From contig JBFELO010000150.1 in the NCBI GenBank assembly GCA_041552055.1, positions 1 through 10,920 of the forward strand: a stretch of DNA of 10,920 nt, read 5' to 3'. The number at the start of each line of letters is the position of its first letter. Position 1 is the first letter of the stretch. Made by a program: the position numbers and the translations under genes. The notes beneath the pieces are model-generated. The model had not been told where the DNA came from, did no database searches, and saw nothing but the letters and a program-made list of their open reading frames with translations. Positions 1 through 5,780 of the stretch are shown here, in pieces. This DNA comes from JBFELO01 sp041552055. Lineage in GTDB: Bacteria > Acidobacteriota > Thermoanaerobaculia > Thermoanaerobaculales > Sulfomarinibacteraceae.

Positions 1-5
1 GGGTG

Positions 6-79
6 CCGGGTACAGGATTTCGAGGTCCACGATTGTCGGGGATTTGGTGCGGCGCCGAGTCCTCGAAATGCTGTACCGG
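6..79. repeat. Long imperfect inverted repeat (stem-loop, about 19 bp arms)
   Basis: The left arm CCGGGTACAGGATTTCGAGG (6-25) is the reverse complement of the right arm CCTCGAAATGCTGTACCGG (61-79), except for one bulged G and one mismatch. The loop is 35 nt. Arms this long and this well matched are unlikely by chance in non-coding DNA, and they would fold strongly as RNA from either strand. No poly-T follows, so simple intrinsic termination is not supported. It could be part of a structured RNA, a chromosomal palindromic repeat, or a mobile-element remnant. The sequence alone cannot separate these. Confidence 0.7.
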
Positions 80-80
80 A

Positions 81-105
81 CTCCCACGGGGAGCGCTCCG
101 GGGAG
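81..105. repeat. Second hairpin adjacent to the long inverted repeat
   Basis: CTCCC (81-85) pairs with GGGAG (101-105). After a bulged A at 86, CGGGG (87-91) pairs with CTCCG (96-100), including one G-T wobble, leaving a four-base loop (92-95). An alternative fold uses the perfect 10-bp palindrome GGAGCGCTCC at 90-99. It begins one base after the 6-79 stem-loop ends, so the two would stack or act as one structured unit. Confidence 0.5.
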
Positions 106-160
106 ATGGCACGTCGAAGCGAGGAAAGAGTCGCGAACGAGGATCGGTCAAGCCCACACG

Positions 161-193
161 CCCCCAAGCCCTCACGCCCCGGGCGGGCGGGGG
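161..193. terminator. GC-only hairpin downstream of crp, possible transcription end
   Basis: CCCCC (161-165) pairs with GGGGG (189-193) and GCCC (168-171) with GGGC (185-188), separated by an unpaired AA and closing a 13-nt loop. It lies about 50 bp beyond the crp stop codon, where the long minus-strand transcript should end. There is no U-tract on the minus strand after it, so it would be at best a non-canonical terminator or a processing barrier. Confidence 0.2.
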
Positions 194-240
194 TCCAGCG
201 ACCAGCGACAAGTGACCATCGACGGCCGGATGGGGGCTGG

Positions 241-912
241 CTACTCGAGAAGGTTCTCTCGGATGTACGTGAACTTGCCCTTGTTGACGAGGCCGAAGCC
301 TTCCTCGAACTCGTTGATCAGCCGCGACACTGTTTCGCGGCTGGTGCCGATGGAGTGAGCGATGTCGGAGTGAGTGGGGCGACGCACGACCACCCAGCCC
401 TTGCCCATGCGCTGACCGTGGTCACGCGCGAGATCGAGGAGGTACCGAGCTAGACGCCCGGCCACGTCCATGTACGCGAGTGATTCCATCTTCGAGTTGG
501 CCCGCCGCAGTCTGCGCGACAGGATCACCAGCAGCTTTCTCGAGATGCTCGGCGCCGTGTTGAGCAGGTGCTGGAAGTCGTCGTGACTGATCGAGATCAT
601 TTCCACCGCGGTCAGCGTGATCACCGAGGCTGAACGAGTCGCCGACTCGATGAGTGCCATTTCGCCGAACACCTGGCCGGCGCCGAGCACCGTGAGGATG
701 AACTCCTTGCCGTCGGTGGAGGTTGTCACGACCTTGACCTTGCCGTTCGAGACGACGTACACGGCGTCGGCCGGATCGCCGGCGTGGAAAACCACCGTGT
801 CCTTTGCCTCGGTCCGGGGTTGCGCGAGCGACGCCACGCGCTCGAGCTCGTCCGAGTCGAGCTCCGAGAACATTTCCACCTTGGCGAGCAGTTGGGCTAC
901 CCGATCGGTCAA
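241..912 (-). CDS. CRP/FNR-family transcriptional regulator, CRP-like
   Basis: This 223-residue protein has the usual CRP length and order. A cyclic-nucleotide-binding beta-roll (about 12-115) contains the phosphate-cassette segment FGEMALIESATRSA (82-95), which keeps the Glu and the Arg-Ser pair that contact cAMP in E. coli CRP. A dimerisation helix (about 115-140) follows, then a winged HTH. The recognition helix SRETVSRL (191-198) keeps the Arg, Glu and Arg that read TGTGA in CRP. There is no cysteine anywhere, so an FNR-type Fe-S sensor is excluded. I start at TTG (912-910): it overlaps the upstream TPR stop as TTGA, has GGGGAAG at 923-917, and gives the right length. The in-frame extension to 1332 only shadows the TPR gene. 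Last gene of the miaA-hfq-TPR-crp unit. The ligand (cAMP, c-di-GMP or other) cannot be told from sequence. Confidence 0.93.
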   Translation of the reverse strand: MTDRVAQLLAKVEMFSELDSDELERVASLAQPRTEAKDTVVFHAGDPADAVYVVSNGKVKVVTTSTDGKEFILTVLGAGQVFGEMALIESATRSASVITLTAVEMISISHDDFQHLLNTAPSISRKLLVILSRRLRRANSKMESLAYMDVAGRLARYLLDLARDHGQRMGKGWVVVRRPTHSDIAHSIGTSRETVSRLINEFEEGFGLVNKGKFTYIRENLLE

Positions 913-2105
913 GGATCTTCCCCGTGCACCAGGTTCAGTACCGCATCCGTCACGTCTTTCCCGTCGACGGGCGCGGTGAGTTCCATGCACGAGCTTACCA
1001 CGTTCGACACCCCGCACCACACAGGTGGCGGCACACCGACCAGGGCGGCAAGGCGCTCGATGGCGTCTTGAATCTCGGGTCCAGAGGCGATCCGATCGGG
1101 GTCGAACCGGTGTTCCACACGATCGACCGACAGGAGTTCCAGCCGGGCCGCCGTGACGATGTCCCGCTGCGAGGGAAGATCGAGTATGTCCGTCAGGAGT
1201 GGTACGGTTCCGCTCCCCATCGCTCGGACCTCCGGCACGAGATTCACGAGCAGGACGGCCAGCTCTTCCCGAGAGACCTGATTCGAGGCGAGGGCTGCTT
1301 GCACGTAGCTGGGCAAAACGCTCAGGCGCCACCGCGTCTTGACCCTCCGGAGGGCCTCGTCCCGTCCCGGCGTCCCGAGCGGAGCGGCCTGATAGCGGCC
1401 CATTGCGGTCACCAGATCTCCCTCGAGTTCGGCGACGTTACCGGCCATCATCAAAGCGGACGGATCGTCGCCGATGACGGCCAGCACCGTGGCGGCTTCA
1501 TCGAGCCGATCGAGGCGGATCAGGCAGCTTGCCTGCCCAAGCATGAGGGCGTGATTCGAAGGATCGACCTCGAGCGCCCGCTCGATGTCGGCGAGCGCCC
1601 TCTCCGGCGGCTCGGTCTCGAGGCTGCGCTCGGCCACCGCCACGAGCCGGTCGACATGGCGCCGCTGCATCTCATCGGCCTTCCGAGCCCAGATCGAGCC
1701 GGGCCACAGCTGCACGACGCGGCCGGCAGCCTCATACGCGACCTCTTCCTCGGCCGTCCCATCGGCAACGACGAAGAGTGTCGCCCAGGCGGCCGCGTAA
1801 TCCGGGGACGTCTCGGTGAGGCCTTGCAGGTCTCGGAGGGTCCGCCCATCAACGGTGTCGTAGGTGATCTGGAGCCCGAGCAGCTGCTGCGCCGGCCCCG
1901 GCCCGGCCTTCGCGAGCTGTTTGAGGGCCTTCTGGTTGCGTCCTTTTGCATGGAGACTGACGGCCTTGGTGAGCGGCTTGAGCTGGGATCGCTCGAGAGC
2001 GGGCTGGCCGGGTCCGTCCAGCGGAGAAGGAAAGGCCGTCGGCGCGTCCGCCGCGCCGATCGCTGCGATGGCGGCGAACAGGAGCCACCCGGTGCAGGTG
2101 AACAT
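909..2105 (-). CDS. Exported TPR protein with SLH-like C-terminal region
   Basis: With the ATG at 2105 the product is 398 residues. It begins with a hydrophobic segment (about 7-19) ending in AADA, consistent with a signal peptide and probable export. Helical-repeat stretches follow, clearest at about 165-240, where ALADIERALEVDPSNHAL is a recognisable TPR helix pair. Residues about 268-356 carry spaced features that recall an S-layer-homology domain: VSREELAVLLV, a TDI turn, a FDPDRIAS element and a following helix. This SLH assignment is my inference. The start is uncertain. An in-frame ATG at 2204 overlaps the hfq end by 20 nt and would add 33 basic residues ahead of the hydrophobic segment. 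I prefer 2105 for the short signal peptide, though neither start has a good Shine-Dalgarno. The stop overlaps the crp start as TTGA. Function unknown. Confidence 0.8.
   Translation of the reverse strand: MFTCTGWLLFAAIAAIGAADAPTAFPSPLDGPGQPALERSQLKPLTKAVSLHAKGRNQKALKQLAKAGPGPAQQLLGLQITYDTVDGRTLRDLQGLTETSPDYAAAWATLFVVADGTAEEEVAYEAAGRVVQLWPGSIWARKADEMQRRHVDRLVAVAERSLETEPPERALADIERALEVDPSNHALMLGQASCLIRLDRLDEAATVLAVIGDDPSALMMAGNVAELEGDLVTAMGRYQAAPLGTPGRDEALRRVKTRWRLSVLPSYVQAALASNQVSREELAVLLVNLVPEVRAMGSGTVPLLTDILDLPSQRDIVTAARLELLSVDRVEHRFDPDRIASGPEIQDAIERLAALVGVPPPVWCGVSNVVSSCMELTAPVDGKDVTDAVLNLVHGEDP
917..923 (-). promoter_or_regulatory. Ribosome binding site for the TTG-initiated crp gene
   Basis: GGGGAAG on the minus strand sits 4 nt before the TTG codon at 912-910. 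It lies inside the final codons of the TPR gene. Together with the TTGA stop/start overlap it decides the unusual start and implies translational coupling. Confidence 0.5.
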
Positions 2106-2184
2106 CCGGAGGACCACGGACGCGTCAGTCGATCCGGCTGGCGCCGCGGTCCGAGGTCGTCGTTCGCGGTGCGATCGTCTCGGC

Positions 2185-2433
2185 CTACTGCCCTGGACTG
2201 TCATCAGTGCCGGGGTAGCCGCCAGCCGGCGATATGCTGGCGACCGCGTGCTTGTAGACGAGCTGCTCCTGGCCCGTGTTCTCGATGATGATGGCGTACC
2301 TGTCGAACCGTCGCAGGATCCCGGTGAGCCGCTTGCCGCTGACCAAATAAACATGCACGGTGCGGGCCTCTTTCCTGAGTTGATAGAAGAACGGATCCTG
2401 AATGTTGATGGTGCTGGACGAGGGCTTGTTCAT
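2185..2433 (-). CDS. hfq: RNA chaperone Hfq
   Basis: This 82-residue Sm-like protein forms hexameric rings that pair small RNAs with mRNAs. After a short N-terminal extension comes IQDPFF (11-16). The Sm1 region VHVYLVSGKRLTGILRRFD (26-44) and the Sm2 region LVYKHAVASISP (58-69) follow, the latter with the invariant Tyr-Lys-His-Ala. Proximal-face Gln (12), Phe (43), Lys (61) and His (62) are kept, while the E. coli FDQF element reads FDRY. The lateral rim is RKEA (20-23), less basic than the proteobacterial RRER and closer to the Bacillus RKEN. The C-terminal tail is short (about 13 residues). ATG at 2433 overlaps the miaA stop as ATGA and has GGGGGAG 9 nt upstream (2443-2449). The miaA-hfq order is the classic arrangement in many bacteria and supports the call. 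Confidence 0.97.
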   Translation of the reverse strand: MNKPSSSTINIQDPFFYQLRKEARTVHVYLVSGKRLTGILRRFDRYAIIIENTGQEQLVYKHAVASISPAGGYPGTDDSPGQ

Positions 2434-3383
2434 AACGATCGACTCCCCCTATGCTGATGCCATACGGCAAGAAGTGATTCGGTCCCCCCGCGATCCGCCG
2501 GCTGCACCCACCGCAGGGCACCCTCGCGCAGCGAGCGAAGCCAGGTGAGCTGTCGCTTGGCGAGCCTCCTGCTGGCCTGTTTAGTGCGAGCGATCGTGGT
2601 CGGACGATCCCAAGATCCCTGGAGCATCTCAAGGACCTGCCGGTAGCCAATGGCCTTGAGAGCGTGAGCGTCGCGAGGAACTCCCGAGACGAGAAGCTGA
2701 TTGACCTCCTCCTCCAAACCAGACCTGAACATGTGGTCGACACGCGCGTCGATTCTAGCATAAAGCTCCTCACGTGGTCGCTCCGGCGCGACGATCACCG
2801 GGCGGTACCGAGGCGACTGCCGGCTCCGTTTCCAGTGCTCTGAAATCGGCACCGACGTCAGCTCATGGACCTCGAGTGCGCGTACGATTCGTTGCCGGTC
2901 GCGGGGGTCGATTCGGGCGGCTGCGCCCGGGTCGATCTCTTGCAGCGCGCGGACCAGCGTGGTCGGATCTCTCCGCCACGCGGCGACGAGTCGTGCCCGG
3001 ATCTTCGCGTCGCGGGGTGGCGACGGGAACAGCCCGAGCAACAAGGCGCGCACGTAGAAATGACTCCCCCCGGCCAGGATCGGAATCAGACCGCGAGACC
3101 GGATATCCGCGATCGCGACACCGGCATCTCGGGCAAAATCACCGGCCGAGAAGCGCTCCGTGGGTGCGGCCACGTCGATCAGGTGATGGCGGACACGTCG
3201 GCGTGCCTCTACACCGGGCTTGTCGGTGCCGATGTCAAGGCCTCGATAGACCGCGAATGCATCCGCCGACACGATCTCTCCGGCCAGTGCCTCCGAGGCT
3301 TCAATCGCCAGCCGGGTCTTGCCCGACGCCGTCGGGCCGACGATCACCAGCAGGGGCTGCAGGCTCGATGTCTCGGAATCCAC
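2430..3383 (-). CDS. miaA: tRNA dimethylallyltransferase MiaA
   Basis: This cytoplasmic enzyme transfers the dimethylallyl group of DMAPP to N6 of A37 in tRNAs reading codons that begin with U, the first step towards ms2i6A. The 317 residues match family length. Visible motifs: P-loop GPTASGKT (16-23), SADAFAVYRGLDIGT (39-53) with the conserved Asp 41, RHHLIDV (65-71), AGGSHFYVRALLLG (104-117), DRQRIVRALEV (162-172), AIGYRQ (244-249) and RRLAKRQLTWLR (272-283). The usual Ser after the motif Asp is Ala here. The start is GTG at 3383: an in-frame TGA lies 9 nt upstream, and the P-loop sits where expected. There is no good Shine-Dalgarno. Instead TTGATT-N17-TACGCT places a predicted transcription start almost on the GTG. 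Heads the miaA-hfq-TPR-crp unit. Confidence 0.96.
   Translation of the reverse strand: MDSETSSLQPLLVIVGPTASGKTRLAIEASEALAGEIVSADAFAVYRGLDIGTDKPGVEARRRVRHHLIDVAAPTERFSAGDFARDAGVAIADIRSRGLIPILAGGSHFYVRALLLGLFPSPPRDAKIRARLVAAWRRDPTTLVRALQEIDPGAAARIDPRDRQRIVRALEVHELTSVPISEHWKRSRQSPRYRPVIVAPERPREELYARIDARVDHMFRSGLEEEVNQLLVSGVPRDAHALKAIGYRQVLEMLQGSWDRPTTIARTKQASRRLAKRQLTWLRSLREGALRWVQPADRGGTESLLAVWHQHRGSRSL
2443..2449 (-). promoter_or_regulatory. Strong ribosome binding site of hfq inside miaA
   Basis: GGGGGAG on the minus strand lies 9 nt before the hfq ATG, within the last codons of miaA. With the ATGA overlap it allows both coupled and independent initiation of hfq. Confidence 0.65.
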
Positions 3384-3524
3384 AGCAGGTCAGCGTATGG
3401 GTGGAAGGGGGGAAAATCAACCTCTGGTGCGGGACGTGGCTGACCCACACTTCTCACGGGATGGCTACTGCGGGCTGACTCCCGGACCGGCCCACTGTCG
3501 GTGGTGCGTCGGCGGTCGCGTTGC
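3384..3524. other. Gap between comEC and miaA
   Basis: This 141-bp stretch is the only clear gap inside the minus-strand block. I see no ORF of substance in it. It holds the likely miaA promoter at its miaA-proximal end. No terminator with a T-run is visible after the comEC stop, so read-through from the upstream genes into miaA remains possible. Confidence 0.6.
3392..3420 (-). promoter_or_regulatory. Putative sigma-70-type promoter of miaA-hfq-TPR-crp
   Basis: On the minus strand TTGATT (3420-3415) and TACGCT (3397-3392) are separated by exactly 17 nt. The -35 matches TTGACA at four of six positions. The -10 keeps the first, second and last bases of TATAAT. The predicted transcription start, about 7 nt past the -10, falls at about 3385, a base or two before the GTG start of miaA at 3383. 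The mRNA would therefore be leaderless or nearly so, which explains the missing Shine-Dalgarno. Confidence 0.45.
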
Positions 3525-5780
3525 TCACGGAAACGGCGCCCACCTCCCGTGGTCATACCGGACACCGCACCTGCCGTCACGAGCCGGGTATCGAATCGCG
3601 ATCCTTCGGACCGCGAGACGCTCCAGGACCTCTGGGTGCGGGTGGTGGTGGATGTTCTGCGGTCCGGCGGGGATCAAGGCGACCTCGGGAGCCGAAGCCT
3701 CCAGGAGTATCGAAGAGCACGAGCCGCGGCTGCCGTGGTGGGGGACGATCAGCACGTGGCACGCCAGGGACGCCAGTCGGGACAGACGGAACTCGGTCGA
3801 AGCGCCGATGTCGCCCGGAATCAGCACTACCCCGGACGGCTGACGGAGACGTACCACCAACGACTGCTCGTTTTCGGGCAGTTCGGACTGCCTTGCTGGG
3901 GGCCAGAGCACCTCGATGTCGGTGGACCCCTCGCGCCGTGTCGATCCGCGGGTCACCGGAATCACATCGGTGCCGGCTCGACGGGCGGATCTCAGGAGGG
4001 TGACCACGGCCGGGTCTGCCAACATCCACGACGGAATCACCAGACTTCGGACTCGAGCGCTGGTCAACACCCGACGGACGCCCCCGAGATGGTCCTCGTC
4101 GCTGTGAGATATGACAATCGCCGAGAGAGCCCCCACGGCGCCATCCGCAAGTAGATGGGCTGCCTCGTCCCGCCACCGTCCACCGTCGAACAGCATGACG
4201 CCATCTCCGTCGGCAGCGATCGCGGCGAGCCCGTCCGCGACTGGCAGGAGCTCGACTCGAGGTCGTGTGGGTAGGGGCCGGCACCACCACCAGGCCGCGA
4301 CCACGGCCAGGGTCGCAATCCAGGCAGCGCTCCCGAGGCGGGCTCTCTTGCCGGGCTGGAGTCCAAACCATCCGGAGGCGATCAATGCCGCGATTGCCGC
4401 GGTCGGGATTCCATGCACGACGACCTCGAGCGAACGGCCCGGAGACCCGACGAACCACAGCAGGCTCTCGAGGAGTGCCACACCACCGAGCAACAGCGCT
4501 GCGCACGAGGGCAGCAGGGGAGCGACGGCCGTGGCACCGAGTGCCGCCAACAGGGTCGGTGCGAGCAGCCACGGGACCAGCAGATTGGAGGCGGCGGCCC
4601 CTGGGATCGCCGTCCGGAAGTGCCACGCGACGACTGGAGCGGCGGCCAGTTGCGCAACGACGGGAACGGCGATGGCGCCCGCCAGCCATCGCGGCCCTGG
4701 GAGCGTCCGGGCGGCGGAGGGGACCCACCTGACGAGGGCGGCGGTTATCAGCACCGTGAGCTGGAACCCGACGTTTCCGACGAGGTCGGGCTTCGCGAAC
4801 AACATGCCGGCGGCCGCGACCAGGACCGCCGCCATCGGGATAAGGGCGCGTCCGAGCAGCCGAGCCACGACGTAGACCGTCCCCATCAGGGCTGCGCGGA
4901 CGGAGGACGGCGATGCGCCCGACAGGAGTGCGTACGAGGGGAGGGCCAGCAGCACGCAGATCCGGGCCCACCGGGGTCGCGTACCGATTGCGGTGGCTGC
5001 CATCCACACCGCTCCTCCCAGCAAGCCCACGTGCAGTCCGCTGACCGCGAGCATGTGGGCCAGACCGGAGGAACGCCAGCCGTTGCGACGCTCCTCCGGC
5101 ATCAGGTCGCGTCGACCCAGGGAAAGGGTGGCCGCGAGCTCGGCCGCTCGAATTCGACCGACGTCGGTCCCGGCCGCGTCAATCAGCCCGCCCGCCAGGC
5201 GATCGCGCGCCCCAGCCACGCCGTGTGGCGGGAGCACCGCTTCGAGGAGCGCGGAGGAAGACGCGACGAGAAGGGGATTCTCGGTGGTGCCTCGGACCGT
5301 CACCAGACTTTCGATGGTCGAGCCGGGGGCGGGCAGCTGGTCGCGATCGGCCGCCCCGCGGACCTCCAGGACCGACCGGCCGGGAATCCGAAAAGAGCGC
5401 TCCCCATTCGGCGCCGAGACCGCGGTGACGCGGGATCGCCAACCCCAGCGACTTCGAACCCATCCCTCGATCGTGGTCATGCGGGTACGCACTGTGAGCT
5501 CCTGATTGGCCTCGAGCTGTTGCCTCAACGGAAGCTTGTCGAGATGGACCTGGACCGACCGGCCACCGGCGACCAGGCATCCGGCCGCCAGCCACAACGG
5601 CCACCAGCGCAGTCGCTTCAGGGCGACGCACGCGGCCAGGACACCCGCGCCCAACATCACCCATCCGATCAACGGCGAGGCTGGCGGCTCACATGCCGCC
5701 GCGATGGACGCGCCGATCGTCGCTCCGGTTGCCAGCATCCACAATGGCTGGAGAGCGCGCTGTTCGGGGTTCGATGTCAC
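3525..5780 (-). CDS. comEC: ComEC/Rec2 family DNA-uptake channel protein
   Basis: This inner-membrane channel takes up single-stranded DNA during natural transformation. With the GTG start the 751 residues match full-length family members. The N-terminal region has transmembrane segments (about 14-75), then a soluble OB-like part (about 90-180, DUF4131 type). The Competence domain (about 210-475) carries SGLAHMLAVSGLHVGL (238-253) and SPSSVRAALMG (290-300) plus many hydrophobic helices. The C-terminal metallo-beta-lactamase-like domain (about 505-751) has HSDEDH (559-564), PGD (655-657) and HHGSRGS (681-687), so the metal-binding nuclease motif looks intact. The start is GTG at 5780, overlapping the methyltransferase stop as GTGA. 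A downstream ATG (residue 15) is the alternative. The in-frame extension to 6248 is a low-complexity Arg/Pro/Gly shadow of the upstream gene. Which strand is degraded, and whether the cell is competent, cannot be seen here. Confidence 0.95.
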   Translation of the reverse strand: MTSNPEQRALQPLWMLATGATIGASIAAACEPPASPLIGWVMLGAGVLAACVALKRLRWWPLWLAAGCLVAGGRSVQVHLDKLPLRQQLEANQELTVRTRMTTIEGWVRSRWGWRSRVTAVSAPNGERSFRIPGRSVLEVRGAADRDQLPAPGSTIESLVTVRGTTENPLLVASSSALLEAVLPPHGVAGARDRLAGGLIDAAGTDVGRIRAAELAATLSLGRRDLMPEERRNGWRSSGLAHMLAVSGLHVGLLGGAVWMAATAIGTRPRWARICVLLALPSYALLSGASPSSVRAALMGTVYVVARLLGRALIPMAAVLVAAAGMLFAKPDLVGNVGFQLTVLITAALVRWVPSAARTLPGPRWLAGAIAVPVVAQLAAAPVVAWHFRTAIPGAAASNLLVPWLLAPTLLAALGATAVAPLLPSCAALLLGGVALLESLLWFVGSPGRSLEVVVHGIPTAAIAALIASGWFGLQPGKRARLGSAAWIATLAVVAAWWWCRPLPTRPRVELLPVADGLAAIAADGDGVMLFDGGRWRDEAAHLLADGAVGALSAIVISHSDEDHLGGVRRVLTSARVRSLVIPSWMLADPAVVTLLRSARRAGTDVIPVTRGSTRREGSTDIEVLWPPARQSELPENEQSLVVRLRQPSGVVLIPGDIGASTEFRLSRLASLACHVLIVPHHGSRGSCSSILLEASAPEVALIPAGPQNIHHHPHPEVLERLAVRRIAIRYPARDGRCGVRYDHGRWAPFP

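Larger units (their letters stand above)
1..240. other. Intergenic region without a credible gene, structured
   Basis: This stretch lies downstream of the CRP-family gene and reaches the window edge. Open frames cross it, but their translations are low-complexity, rich in Arg, Gly and Pro, and resemble no family I recognise, so I call no CDS. It holds a long imperfect inverted repeat (6-25 with 61-79), a second hairpin directly after it (81-105), and a GC-only hairpin (161-193). No T-run follows any of these on either strand, so none is a canonical intrinsic terminator. No tRNA, tmRNA, SRP or RNase P consensus was recognised by eye. Confidence 0.6.

Noticed and set aside
6..79. Integron attC site or canonical rho-independent terminator
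   Set aside because: No attC core-site consensus was seen at the ends, and no T-run follows the stem on either strand.
3..453. Plus-strand frames at the left edge
   Set aside because: Translations look random for GC-rich DNA, and the part beyond 241 is antisense to crp. I cannot exclude the end of a gene from outside the window.
913..1332. N-terminal extension of the crp frame
   Set aside because: The extra 140 residues are Arg/Gly-rich with no domain and overlap the TPR gene; the TTG start gives a standard CRP length.
804..2288. Long plus-strand open frame of 494 codons
   Set aside because: It lies antisense to the TPR gene and part of crp and hfq, its translation is rich in Arg, Gly and Pro without family motifs, and long antisense frames are expected in GC-rich coding DNA.
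3577..5007. Minus-strand open frame of 476 codons in a second frame inside comEC
   Set aside because: Arg/Pro-rich shadow frame; the overlapping ComEC frame carries the conserved motifs.
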